57,070 nucleotides of DNA. Origin: Citromicrobium sp. (lineage in GTDB: Bacteria > Pseudomonadota > Alphaproteobacteria > Sphingomonadales > Sphingomonadaceae). A model generated the notes under the pieces. It searched no databases. It had not been told where the DNA came from and saw only the letters and a program-made list of their open reading frames with translations. Where the stretch lies: contig QFNA01000024.1 of assembly GCA_003248395.1 (NCBI GenBank), positions 1 to 57,070 of the forward strand, in the 5' to 3' direction. Every line of letters begins with the position of its first letter. The stretch's first letter is position 1. Below, piece after piece: positions 16,203 to 24,858 of the stretch. Made by a program: the position numbers and the translations under genes.

Positions 16203-16985
16203 CTAGCATCCTGCCATTATGGCCGATAGTTCCCGCGCCCGGATTTGCATCGAACTGATCACGGGCACCTGCGCCGGATGAATCGCCAGCATTCCACGAT
16301 AGCCGTCCCGACGGACCTTTTCGGCGCGCGCCTTCAAGCCTTCGAGGTTGCGAAAATCACCGTCGATCGTCTCGATCGCCGGAATGCTCGCGGCGGCTGC
16401 GCCAAGCAGCGTTAGGCTTCGCGCGAGTTCATAAGTGAAACCATATTCGCCATCGGGGCCACGATTGGTCAGTGCGCCAATCGAATCTGCCAGATCCTCT
16501 GCCCCCCAGGTCATCGCGACAAGACGGGGCGCGCCGGCATAATCGCCGGTCGTGAACATGGCCGCAGCGACTTCGGTCACCAGGGCAATCACCGGGGTCG
16601 CGCCGATAGGCAATCCGTGCCCGATCTCCTGCGCGGTCAAGAGTATGTCGAGCCTCTCGACATCGTCGCGTCCGCGCGACTTGGGGAGCATGATGCCCCC
16701 GGGGGCAGACGGCATGATCGCCGCCAGATCGGCGGCAGTGTGCGGCCCATCGAGCGGATTTACCCGGACCCACAGCCGATGGCGGGCCGACGTGTCCTGC
16801 GCACTCAGGAAGTTCGCGATCAGTTTGCGTGCTTCGGGCTTCGCATCCTCTGCCACCGCATCTTCGAGATCGAAGATGACGATGTCGGCGTCACCTTCCG
16901 TGGCCCTCACCATTTTCTTCTCGCTGTCGCCCGGCGCAAACAGCCATGACCGGAACCGCGCTGGCAAGTTTGGGTGGGTAGGCAT
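16203..16985 (-). CDS. CoA ester lyase (HpcH/HpaI aldolase family, CitE-like)
   Basis: A 260-residue TIM-barrel lyase. RSWLFAPGDSEKKMVRA at the N-terminus and DIVIFDLEDAVAEDAKPEAR (metal-binding Glu/Asp) are the CitE/malyl-CoA lyase signature, followed by WVRVNPLDG and MLPKSRGRDDVERL. Such enzymes cleave malyl-, β-methylmalyl- or citramalyl-CoA to acetyl- or propionyl-CoA and an oxo acid. ATG 16985 was chosen because the family starts just before the RSWLF motif; an upstream ATG would add an atypical 17-residue tail. No CoA transferase or other pathway gene sits next to it, so its substrate is open. Confidence 0.87.
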   Translation of the reverse strand: MPTHPNLPARFRSWLFAPGDSEKKMVRATEGDADIVIFDLEDAVAEDAKPEARKLIANFLSAQDTSARHRLWVRVNPLDGPHTAADLAAIMPSAPGGIMLPKSRGRDDVERLDILLTAQEIGHGLPIGATPVIALVTEVAAAMFTTGDYAGAPRLVAMTWGAEDLADSIGALTNRGPDGEYGFTYELARSLTLLGAAAASIPAIETIDGDFRNLEGLKARAEKVRRDGYRGMLAIHPAQVPVISSMQIRARELSAIMAGC

Positions 16986-17064
16986 GGCGTCTCTCGTCAA
17001 TGGCCGAAGTTCGCATGCTTGAAACCCGAGCAGCAATGCGCGTCAACCCGAAGCTGCACATGAT

Positions 17065-17098
17065 CGATAAAAAGAAAGCCGCCTTTGACGGCGGCTTT
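17065..17098 (-). terminator. Intrinsic terminator for the small glycine-rich gene
   Basis: On the minus strand AAAGCCGCC and GGCGGCTTT (plus-strand positions 17075–17083 and 17090–17098) form a perfect 9-bp stem with a 6-base loop, followed by CTTTTTAT. It lies just after the stop of the minus-strand gene at 17123. Confidence 0.85.
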
Positions 17099-17122
17099 CC
17101 AGTAGTTCTATTTGTGAAGCGT

Positions 17123-17392
17123 TCAGACGGTGGGCGGAACAGTCGTCGCTTTCGATACCGGCGCGCGAACTGACGCCGTCGAGCGATCTAGCGTTTTTTC
17201 GCGTTCGCGCTTCTCGCTATATTTTTTCGCTAGGTATCCACCTGCACCCAGAGCGATCATGGCTGGGAGACTCATGCGTCGCAGAACACTCGCTGCGATC
17301 ACGCCCAGTGCGGCACCGCCTGCACCACCAATTCCGCTCGTCTGCTTGGCGACCTTGTCGCCAACGAACGCTCCGATAACCTTGCCAATCAT
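17123..17392 (-). CDS. Small glycine-rich, possibly membrane-active protein of unknown function
   Basis: An 89-residue protein. Residues 1–50 are rich in Gly and Ala with small-residue spacing (SGIGGAGGAALGVIAASVL, then a hydrophobic PAMIALGAGGYLAKKY), compatible with one or two short membrane segments packed by glycine-zipper contacts. The rest is a charged KKYSEKREREK stretch and a Thr/Val-rich tail. ATG 17392 has a good AAAGGAG site, and a strong terminator follows the stop, so it is a real single-gene transcript. I do not recognise a named family. Confidence 0.7.
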   Translation of the reverse strand: MIGKVIGAFVGDKVAKQTSGIGGAGGAALGVIAASVLRRMSLPAMIALGAGGYLAKKYSEKREREKTLDRSTASVRAPVSKATTVPPTV

Positions 17393-17459
17393 ATGCAATT
17401 CTCCTTTGGGAGAATAACGTGGCATAGCGCACCGAGTTCCAGCGAGCGCATGCGAAGGG

Positions 17460-18071
17460 CTATGTGCTGATTCCCCACCCGAGCATGGTGTTGGCTTTCG
17501 CAGCAACGTCTTCCAGCGACGGGTCTCCGGCCCGGGCCCAGATCGCATAGCGCAGGCCAAGGAACACGTTGATGCCCATCAGCGCCCAGGCCTCGGTCTC
17601 CCCCAGCCCCTGTCGCATCGTGCCCTTTTCCACGCCACCCTGAAGGCGATCCTGAATCCGCGCGGCGATCGTTTCGTAATGCTGGCGATAGCTGTCGGGA
17701 TCGACGAATTCGGCCTCGTCGATGATGCGATAGACTTCCTTGTGTTCGCCCGCGAACCGCAGAAACGCAGCAAGCGCCGCCCGTTCTATTTCCAGCGGAT
17801 CCATCCGCTCCTCCAGGGCATCGCGCGCTGCCGACTTTACCGCATCGCTCATATCGGCGACCAGCGCGCGGAAGATCGCATCCTTGCTGTCGAAATAGGT
17901 ATAAAAGGTGCCGAGCGCGACCTCGGCACGACGCGTGATCGAGCTGATCGAAGCCTCGTGAAACCCGCGTTCACCAAACTCCTTCGCTGCCGAATCCAGC
18001 AGCTTTCTCAAAGTCCTGCGCCCGCGCTCGGTTCGCGGCACTTTGCTTTCATCCGATGCCGAAGCGGCCAT
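17460..18071 (-). CDS. TetR family transcriptional regulator
   Basis: A 203-residue-class TetR repressor. The N-terminal DNA-binding domain reads GRRTLRKLLDSAAKEFGERG followed by FHEASISSITRRAEVALGTF and YTYFDSKDAIFRAL. The C-terminal ligand domain is of the type found near lipid, steroid and xenobiotic genes. ATG 18071 has GGGAGGG seven bases upstream. It is transcribed divergently from a TonB-dependent receptor, with an inverted repeat in the 122-base gap, so it probably controls that receptor and itself. The ligand is unknown. Confidence 0.92.
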   Translation of the reverse strand: MAASASDESKVPRTERGRRTLRKLLDSAAKEFGERGFHEASISSITRRAEVALGTFYTYFDSKDAIFRALVADMSDAVKSAARDALEERMDPLEIERAALAAFLRFAGEHKEVYRIIDEAEFVDPDSYRQHYETIAARIQDRLQGGVEKGTMRQGLGETEAWALMGINVFLGLRYAIWARAGDPSLEDVAAKANTMLGWGIST

Positions 18072-18132
18072 GTCGAAACCCTCCCTGCTGCACACGCCTA
18101 GACAAAAATTCGGACATGATGCAATGACAAAC

Positions 18133-18161
18133 TTGAAAGTTGGTTCAGTTTTCAATATTGG
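18133..18161 (+). promoter_or_regulatory. Promoter with overlapping inverted repeat (candidate TetR operator)
   Basis: TTGAAA (18133–18138) and TATTGG (18156–18161), 17 bases apart, fit a sigma-70 promoter for the receptor starting at 18194. TTGAAA is also the left arm of an inverted repeat whose right arm TTTCAA lies at 18150–18155. A repressor bound there would cover the promoter. The candidate ligand is the divergent TetR protein. Confidence 0.45.
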
Positions 18162-18193
18162 AACTGCAGATGATTTACCTGGGAGGGATTTTT

Positions 18194-20533
18194 ATGCACT
18201 TTCGCCCCACGCGGCTCGCCGCATCGTTGTTGGTCGGCACAGCCGGGCTGGCATGGGCCATGCCCGCCACCGCGCAGTCGGACGCGCAGCCATCCGAAAC
18301 GACGGAAACTGCTGAAACTGCCGACGACAATGTAATCATCGTCACGGCACGTCGCCGTGAAGAACGGTTGATCGACGTGCCCGTCGCGGTGACTGCGATC
18401 AGCGGCGAGCAACTGCTCAATCGCGGCGCGATCGACGTGATCGACGTGGCCCAGTCGGCGCCCAACGTAACGCTGGAAGCTTCGCGCGGCACCAATTCCA
18501 CCCTCACCGCCTTCATTCGCGGCGTCGGCCAGCAGGATCCCGTGGCCGGTTTCGAATCGGGTGTCGGCATCTACCTCGACGACGTCTATCTCAACCGTCC
18601 TCAAGCCGCCGTGCTCGACATTTACGATGTCGAACGGATCGAGGTGTTGCGCGGGCCGCAAGGCACGCTTTACGGTCGCAACACCATCGGTGGCGCGGTC
18701 AAATATGTGACCAAGCGACTTGGTGACGAGCCTCGCGCAAGCATCCGCGCGACCTATGGCAGCTATGATCAGGCAGACGTTGTCGCAAATTTTGCCATGC
18801 CGATCGGTGAAAGCGGCCTTTCCTTCGGTGCGGCCGGCGCAGTGTTGACGCGCGACGGTTTCGGCCAGAACCTGACCACCGGCGACGAGAATTACGACAA
18901 GAAGGTCTATGGCGCACGCGCTTCGCTCGAATATGATCGAGGCGGTGTTTTCGTGCGGCTTTCCGGCGATTACACCGATGACAATTCCAGCCCGCGCGGC
19001 GGCCACCGTCTGATCGAAAGCCTGGCGACGCAGGCGCCTGTACTGGACGATGTCTACGATACGCGCGGGGCGTTGCTCGACCCGGAGCAGGACGTCGAAG
19101 CTTATGGCGGCTCGCTTTTTGCAGAGATCGAGGCCGGCGACTGGCTGACGCTGCGCAGCATCACCGGCTATCGCAAGGATGCCAGCGGAACGCCGATCGA
19201 TTTCGACTCCCTGCCGGCAGTCGATCTCGATGTTCCGGCAATCTACGAAAACAAGCAGTTCAGCCAGGAATTTCAGGCGTTGTTCGATTTCGGCAATGTC
19301 ACCGGTTTGCTCGGCGCATATTATCTCGACGCCAATGCCGTAACAATTTTCGATGTGCGCTTGCCGGGTACGGTCACGGCGCTGACCGCGGGCGACGTCG
19401 ACACAGAAACATACGCCATATTTGCCGATGCGACATTTGACATTACCGACCAGCTCAGTGTTTCGGCGGGTGGTCGCTATACCTGGGATACGCGCAGCAG
19501 CACGGTCGACCGCGCCGTGTACATCGGCGGTGGATCGCCCTATTTTGGCGGACAGGGAATACTTTTCGCGACCCAGTCGGATTTCGAAGGCACCCGCGAA
19601 TTCAAGCGTTTCACGCCGCGGGCATCAATCAGCTTCAAGCCGACGCCCGATCACAATCTCTATGCGAGTTTTTCGAAGGGTTTCAAGGGAGGCGGCTTCG
19701 ATCCGCGCGGCGTCAGCACCGCCGCTCCAGATGCCGATGGCAACGGCACGGTAAGCCCCGACGAAGTCTTCGATTTCATGACCTTCGATCCGGAAACGGT
19801 CGACACCTACGAGATCGGCTACAAGGCAGCCTTCCTCGACAACGACGTGAACATCGCTCTTGCCGCCTTCAAGTCGGACTATAAGGATGTGCAGGTTCCC
19901 GGCTCGGTCGGAACCGTCATAAATGGCCAGCAGACGTTCATCGGCGTCACGACCAATGCGGGTGAGGCCGAAATCAAGGGTATCGAATTCGAAACAGTCG
20001 CCACTCTTGCACGCGATTTCGCCGGGGCAGGCAGTCGCTTCGGGTTGAGCGGCATGGTCGGCTATCTCGATGCCGAGTACAAGCAGTTCATCGATTCACG
20101 CGGGATCGACGTAGCCGATCGCCGCGCATTTCAGAACACCCCCGAATGGACTGCGGCCGGCACGGTCAATCTTGCCTTCCCGGCTGCTGAGGGGATCGTC
20201 AATCTCAGCGGCACAGCATCGCACCGCAGCGATACGCAGCAGTTCGAACTTCTCACCCCGATGCTCGACCAGCCATCCTACACGCTGTTCGATGCCAGCA
20301 TCGTCTGGACTGCCGACGACGACAGCTTCAGCCTTGGCCTTCACGGCCGCAATTTGACCGACAAGCAATATGTCGTTTCGGGCTATAACTTCCTAGCGCA
20401 GAATCCGGACACGGGTGAGTTCCTGCGCAATGCCAGTGGGAATTATGTGCCGACCCTTGGCGCCGAAGGAACACTGACTGCCTATTACGGCAATCCGCGC
20501 CAGATATTCGTCACTGCAACGCTCAACTGGTAA
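18194..20533 (+). CDS. TonB-dependent receptor (siderophore/nutrient type)
   Basis: A 779-residue outer-membrane receptor. The signal peptide (about residues 1–28, ending ATAQ) is followed by a TonB-box region NVIIVTARRREERLIDVPVA and a plug with FIRGVGQQDPVAGFESGVG, then YLDDVYLNRPQAAVLDIYDV and ERIEVLRGPQGTLYGRNTIG. The barrel ends in a C-terminal aromatic (ATLNW). This class differs from the receptor at 2643: it resembles the receptor type abundant in sphingomonads for aromatic, lipid or siderophore-like ligands. GGGAGGG precedes ATG 18194; an in-frame ATG at 18140 would overlap the promoter. It is divergent from TetR and followed by a strong terminator. Confidence 0.94.
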   Translation: MHFRPTRLAASLLVGTAGLAWAMPATAQSDAQPSETTETAETADDNVIIVTARRREERLIDVPVAVTAISGEQLLNRGAIDVIDVAQSAPNVTLEASRGTNSTLTAFIRGVGQQDPVAGFESGVGIYLDDVYLNRPQAAVLDIYDVERIEVLRGPQGTLYGRNTIGGAVKYVTKRLGDEPRASIRATYGSYDQADVVANFAMPIGESGLSFGAAGAVLTRDGFGQNLTTGDENYDKKVYGARASLEYDRGGVFVRLSGDYTDDNSSPRGGHRLIESLATQAPVLDDVYDTRGALLDPEQDVEAYGGSLFAEIEAGDWLTLRSITGYRKDASGTPIDFDSLPAVDLDVPAIYENKQFSQEFQALFDFGNVTGLLGAYYLDANAVTIFDVRLPGTVTALTAGDVDTETYAIFADATFDITDQLSVSAGGRYTWDTRSSTVDRAVYIGGGSPYFGGQGILFATQSDFEGTREFKRFTPRASISFKPTPDHNLYASFSKGFKGGGFDPRGVSTAAPDADGNGTVSPDEVFDFMTFDPETVDTYEIGYKAAFLDNDVNIALAAFKSDYKDVQVPGSVGTVINGQQTFIGVTTNAGEAEIKGIEFETVATLARDFAGAGSRFGLSGMVGYLDAEYKQFIDSRGIDVADRRAFQNTPEWTAAGTVNLAFPAAEGIVNLSGTASHRSDTQQFELLTPMLDQPSYTLFDASIVWTADDDSFSLGLHGRNLTDKQYVVSGYNFLAQNPDTGEFLRNASGNYVPTLGAEGTLTAYYGNPRQIFVTATLNW

Positions 20534-20554
20534 ACCTGCCCGGACAAACGCAAG

Positions 20555-20591
20555 ACCGCGCGATGCCCGATGGCATCGCGCGGTTTGCTTT
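20555..20591 (+). terminator. Intrinsic terminator after the second TonB-dependent receptor
   Basis: ACCGCGCGATGCC and GGCATCGCGCGGT form a perfect 13-bp stem (20555–20567 with 20572–20584), closed by a 4-base loop and followed by TTGCTTT. It sits in the 66-base gap between the convergent receptor and sulfotransferase genes and probably serves both strands to some degree. Confidence 0.9.
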
Positions 20592-20599
20592 ATCTTGTC

Positions 20600-21907
20600 C
20601 TATGCTTGCTTTGCTCGCCGCGGCGCGAACGCATCACCGCTGTTCTCTCGCGGTATTGCAAAAGCGCGAACGTAATCGCCAAAGCGTTCGTGAACTTCGT
20701 CTTCGCTCAAGCCAAATTCTTCGAGCGAGTAGCGATGCGGCTTGCGCCTGAGCACGGCGCTACGCCAAATATAGTCTTCCATACCCGGAATGGCCGGCGC
20801 CATATCCAGTTCGAGGAACTCGTACACTCGCTCCATTGTCCCGCGCCAGTCGCGGTCCATCGCATCGAACTGGACGTCGATTTGCCGATCGAGGGGAATG
20901 GCTGCCCGGGCAGCGCGCATACGGTCGACCATCAATTCGGTTTTCCGCAACCACTCCTTGCCCAATGCTTCCGCATCGACATGATCGGAATAGATAATGG
21001 TCTGGTTCCAGGCGAGCGAAGCCGCGCTGCCGACGACCTGCGTCGGATCGCGATGGGTGAAAATCAGCCTAGCGTCGGGGAAGACTTCGAGCAGCGCGGG
21101 GAGATCGAGCATGTGTTGCGGCGTTTTCAGTATCCACGGTCGCAACGAACTTTCCTGCTGCGACCAGCCGATAAGTCGCAACAGATTGGCCATATGCCGA
21201 TAGGCAGGCACCGCGCTCGTCGTCTCGCACCATCGCGTGTAGGTCGGGATTTGCCACTGCGCCTCGAACTTCATGCCATACATGCTAGCGGCGATCAGGC
21301 CGAGTTCTTCCTCGGGCTCGTACGGGCCGGTCGGATGGATCGATAGCGTCCGCGGATTGGCCAGTCGCGCCACTTTCAGGATGCGAGCGGCGAGCTTCGG
21401 TCTGAAATCCTCGGCCTCGCCCGCCAGAACCTGTTCGAAATCGGGACGCGGCACCGGGCTGATTGTCTCGAAGCTGCGCAGATGGGCAAAGCGCCTGTCC
21501 GCCGCCAGCAGCCGGTGTAGCCGTGTCGTTCCCGAGCGCATCGGGCCAACGATCACGACCGGGCGTTTGATCGGTCGAGCGAGAATTTCAGAGTGCTTGT
21601 CGAACCACATTTGCGCATAAAGCCGGTCGCGTAGCAGGTGATGGAGGGTTTTTTCCGCCGCAAGTTCACCCGCCGCGTTTAGTTGCGCTTCGTTGCGCAC
21701 CGACTTCAGCAACCGGTCAAGCGCACCTTCGAACCATCGGTCACCGAAATCCTGCAACCTATAGGTTGCACTGACGTCCTCAAGTAGAGCGTCCTTTTCC
21801 ATTACGGCAGGTGAGACGACGCCTGCCTTGCGCCCGAGCCGGATACCGGCGTCCAGCATATCGATGAACCGCGTTCTTCGAGGAGGGATAATGGGTTTTC
21901 CGGTCAA
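20600..21907 (-). CDS. Sulfotransferase family protein (PAPS-dependent type)
   Basis: A 435-residue cytosolic sulfotransferase-like protein. The 5'-phosphosulfate loop is VIVGPMRSGTTRLHRLL (about residues 118–134). The 3'-phosphate motif appears in FTHRDPTQVVGSAASL, and WILKTPQHMLDL matches the family. This large bacterial subfamily often sits near TonB-dependent receptors and lipid genes. TTG 21907 has an AAAGG-like site and keeps family-like N-terminal sequence; an ATG at 21859 is the alternative. It converges on the receptor gene. The acceptor is not predictable. The CysQ-like gene at 15419 could clear its PAP by-product. Confidence 0.85.
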   Translation of the reverse strand: MTGKPIIPPRRTRFIDMLDAGIRLGRKAGVVSPAVMEKDALLEDVSATYRLQDFGDRWFEGALDRLLKSVRNEAQLNAAGELAAEKTLHHLLRDRLYAQMWFDKHSEILARPIKRPVVIVGPMRSGTTRLHRLLAADRRFAHLRSFETISPVPRPDFEQVLAGEAEDFRPKLAARILKVARLANPRTLSIHPTGPYEPEEELGLIAASMYGMKFEAQWQIPTYTRWCETTSAVPAYRHMANLLRLIGWSQQESSLRPWILKTPQHMLDLPALLEVFPDARLIFTHRDPTQVVGSAASLAWNQTIIYSDHVDAEALGKEWLRKTELMVDRMRAARAAIPLDRQIDVQFDAMDRDWRGTMERVYEFLELDMAPAIPGMEDYIWRSAVLRRKPHRYSLEEFGLSEDEVHERFGDYVRAFAIPRENSGDAFAPRRAKQA

Positions 21908-22037
21908 GACTTGTCTGCCTTTGTTATTCTTGGGCGAACTGGCACCATGTCGGGGTCAACCAGCCAGCCGAGAATCGGTGCCCGTGAAATTTTTCCGCAC
22001 TGGAAAAGCGCCAACCGAAACGGCATAGCGCGTCGCC

Positions 22038-23318
22038 ATGCATGATATTGTGAAGATACGGGAGAACCCCGAGGGTTTCGACCAGGCGCTAGCGCGGAGG
22101 GGGCTCGAACCCGCGGCGAAACGTGTACTCGAACTCGACGCCCAGAAGCGCGACGCGGCTACTAGGGTTCAGCAGGCCCAAAGCCGCCGCAACGAGGCAT
22201 CCAAGGCCATCGGCGCCGCGATGGGCAAGGGCGACAACGAGGTGGCCGAAAAGCTCAAAGCCGAGGTCGCGCAGATCAAGGCGGACATGCCGCAATGGGA
22301 AGACGCCGAGCGTGAAGCGGCCCGACAGCTCGAAGATATTCTCGCGCGACTGCCGAACCTTCCGGCGGACGATGTACCGGACGGTATCGACGAGACCGAC
22401 AATGTCGAACAGCGCCAATGGGGCGATCGACGAAGCTTCGACTTCGAGCCCAGGGAGCATGCCGACCTCGGCCCAGACCTGGGAATGGATTTCGAGACCG
22501 GCGCCATGCTGTCAGGGGCGCGTTTCACCTTCCTGCGCGGCGACATGGCGAGGCTACACCGTGCACTGGCGCAATTCATGCTCGACAAGCAGACGCGCGA
22601 GAACGGCTATACCGAATGCAATCCGCCGGTGCTCGTCAACGATGCCGCCATGTATGGCACCGACAAACTGCCGAAATTCGCCGAGGATAGCTTTCGCACG
22701 ACCGACGACCGCTGGCTGGTGCCGACTTCCGAGGTGCCGTTGACGGCCTCGGTCGCAGGCGAAATTATTGGCGATCTTGCCGAGCCGATCCGCCTTACGG
22801 CACACACGCTGTGCTTCCGGTCCGAGGCAGGCGCGGCGGGGCGCGACACGCGTGGCTTCATCCGCCAGCACCAGTTCGAAAAGGTCGAACTGGTGACCAT
22901 TTGCCGCCCCGAAGACAGCGAGGCTGAACACGAGCGGATGACGCGCTGTGCCGAAGGCGTGCTCGAGGCGCTCGACCTGCCCTATCGGCGCATGCTGCTG
23001 TGCACGGGGGACATGGGCTTCGGCGCGCAAAAGACGTTCGACCTGGAGGTCTGGTTGCCCGGCCAGGATGCCTATCGCGAGATTTCCTCGTGTTCCAACA
23101 CCGGAGATTTCCAGGCGCGGCGCATGAATGCACGCTATCGCCCCGAAGGAGAAAAGAAGACCGCCTTCGTCCACACGCTCAACGGTTCGGGCCTGGCCGT
23201 CGGGCGAACATTGGTGGCAGTGATGGAGAATTACCAGAACGCGGACGGGAGCGTCACGGTACCCGATGCGTTGCAGACCTATATGGGCGGGATCACGGCA
23301 CTGGAGCCACGCGGCTGA
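22038..23318 (+). CDS. serS: Seryl-tRNA synthetase
   Basis: A 426-residue class II aminoacyl-tRNA synthetase that charges tRNA-Ser and tRNA-Sec. The N-terminal coiled-coil arm (about residues 25–105) that contacts the tRNA long variable arm is present. The class II motifs follow: motif 2 as TLCFRSEAGAAGRDTRGFIR and motif 3 as NGSGLAVGRTLVAVMENYQ. Length is normal. The stop overlaps the surE start by one base (TGATG), beginning a chain of overlapping genes serS–surE–LysM/M23–channel. Confidence 0.97.
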   Translation: MHDIVKIRENPEGFDQALARRGLEPAAKRVLELDAQKRDAATRVQQAQSRRNEASKAIGAAMGKGDNEVAEKLKAEVAQIKADMPQWEDAEREAARQLEDILARLPNLPADDVPDGIDETDNVEQRQWGDRRSFDFEPREHADLGPDLGMDFETGAMLSGARFTFLRGDMARLHRALAQFMLDKQTRENGYTECNPPVLVNDAAMYGTDKLPKFAEDSFRTTDDRWLVPTSEVPLTASVAGEIIGDLAEPIRLTAHTLCFRSEAGAAGRDTRGFIRQHQFEKVELVTICRPEDSEAEHERMTRCAEGVLEALDLPYRRMLLCTGDMGFGAQKTFDLEVWLPGQDAYREISSCSNTGDFQARRMNARYRPEGEKKTAFVHTLNGSGLAVGRTLVAVMENYQNADGSVTVPDALQTYMGGITALEPRG

Positions 23319-24082
23319 TGCGCATTCTCTTGACCAATGACGACGGCATTCGCGCGCAGGGGCTGAGCGTGCTCGAAGCGATCGCGCGCGAATTCAGCGA
23401 CGATATCTGGATTTGCGCCCCGGACGAGGAACAGTCGGGCATGGGTCACGCCCTCACGCTGAACCGGCCCGTCCGGTTGCGCAAGCATGACGAGCGCCGC
23501 TTCTCGGTCACGGGCACACCAACCGATGCGGTCACGCTGGGCATGCGCAAGGTCATCGATGGCGCGCCCGACGTGATCTTGTCGGGCGTGAACCGCGGCG
23601 CCAATCTTGCCGACGACATCACCTATTCGGGCACCGTTTCGGCGGCCATCGAAGGGGCGCTGGCAGGCGTACGATCGATCGCCCTGAGCCAGGTCTATGC
23701 GCGCGAAGGCATGGGGGCCGACGTGCCTTTCGACGCGGCAGTCGAATGGGGGACTAGGGTTCTTGCACCCCTTCTCGACACGCCACTGCCGAAGCGCACG
23801 CTGGTCAACGTCAATTTCCCTGCCCTTCCTTCTGGCGATGTGAAGGGCATCCGGGTCACACGGCAGGGCTTTCACGACTATTCGCGCGGCACGGTCGTCG
23901 AGGGTCGCGATCCGCGAGGGTTCAAATATTATTGGTTCGGGCTCGAAGCGATCGAGCACACGCTCGATCACGGAACCGATCTCGAAGCCATCGACGAGGG
24001 CTACATTTCGGTGACGCCGCTCCACCTCGACCTGACGCACCATGCCTCGCTCGGTGCGCTGGGGGAACGCTACGAATCATGA
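23318..24082 (+). CDS. surE: 5'/3'-nucleotidase SurE
   Basis: A 254-residue SurE nucleotidase (survival protein E) that dephosphorylates nucleoside monophosphates. The start MRILLTNDDGI contains the metal-binding DD. VCAPDEEQSG-like ICAPDEEQSGMGHALT and ILSGVNRGANLADDITYSGT are the other family blocks. It overlaps serS by one base and the LysM/M23 gene by four (ATGA). The order surE followed by an NlpD-type LysM/M23 gene recalls the conserved surE–pcm–nlpD order of many proteobacteria, with pcm missing here. Confidence 0.97.
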   Translation: MRILLTNDDGIRAQGLSVLEAIAREFSDDIWICAPDEEQSGMGHALTLNRPVRLRKHDERRFSVTGTPTDAVTLGMRKVIDGAPDVILSGVNRGANLADDITYSGTVSAAIEGALAGVRSIALSQVYAREGMGADVPFDAAVEWGTRVLAPLLDTPLPKRTLVNVNFPALPSGDVKGIRVTRQGFHDYSRGTVVEGRDPRGFKYYWFGLEAIEHTLDHGTDLEAIDEGYISVTPLHLDLTHHASLGALGERYES

Positions 24083-24858
24083 AGAATGCCTTGCTCGTTC
24101 CGCTCCTTGCTGTTGCCCTCGTCGCAGCCGGAAACCCTGCCACCGAGACCGAGCATAAGGTCGAGGACGGAGAGACGCTGAACGGCATTGCCAATCGGGC
24201 CGGTGTGCCGAAGGCAGTCATCGCCGCCGCAAACGGTCTCGTCGCGCCTTACGACGTCAGGGTCGGACAGGTGCTGATCATTCCGCGCCAGCGCGTTCAT
24301 ACCGTAAAGAAGGGCGAAACCGCCCTCGGGATTGCCGAGCGTTACGGCATCGAATTCGACCTCATCGCCATCGCCAACGGGCTGCAAAAGCCCTACGCCG
24401 TGCAGGTCGGCCAGAAGCTGATCATACCTGCCGTCGGCGCAGCGAGCCCGGTCGCAATACAGCAACGCGAGCATCCCTATTTTCGCCGCCCGCACGACGG
24501 AAAGGTGCTGTTCGGTTTCGGTCATCGAGCCGATGGCGGCGGTCACGAAGGCATCGACATCGCGGTAAAGCCCGGCGACATGGTACGGGCTTCCGCGAGC
24601 GGCAAGGTGGTTTACGCCCAGCGCGATTCTGGACGCTTCGGCTATCTCGTCGTGCTCGACCATGGAAACGGCTGGCGCACGCGCTACGGCCATTTGGTAA
24701 GGCTGACGGTGACACTGGGCGAATACGTCAATGCCGGCGAACGCATCGGGATTGCCGGACAGGGCGGCGAAGCCAAGCGCCCCGAACTGCATTTCGACAT
24801 CCTGAAGGATGGCAAGCCCGTTGACCCCACCGGAAAGCTGGCCGACAGAGGCGCCTGA
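24079..24858 (+). CDS. LysM–M23 peptidase domain protein (NlpD/DipM-like)
   Basis: A 259-residue exported protein. The N-terminal signal (about 1–20) is followed by two tandem LysM repeats (about residues 26–70 and 74–118, each ending VGQ.LIIP), which bind peptidoglycan. The C-terminal M23 domain has GGGHEGIDIAVKPGD (first zinc motif HxxxD), RYGHL, and RPELHFDILKDG. In active lysostaphin-type enzymes the last motif is HxH; here the first His is Glu. That pattern is common in NlpD/DipM-like activators of cell-wall amidases, so a division or amidase-activating role is more likely than direct endopeptidase activity. ATG 24079 overlaps the surE stop. Confidence 0.9.
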   Translation: MKNALLVPLLAVALVAAGNPATETEHKVEDGETLNGIANRAGVPKAVIAAANGLVAPYDVRVGQVLIIPRQRVHTVKKGETALGIAERYGIEFDLIAIANGLQKPYAVQVGQKLIIPAVGAASPVAIQQREHPYFRRPHDGKVLFGFGHRADGGGHEGIDIAVKPGDMVRASASGKVVYAQRDSGRFGYLVVLDHGNGWRTRYGHLVRLTVTLGEYVNAGERIGIAGQGGEAKRPELHFDILKDGKPVDPTGKLADRGA

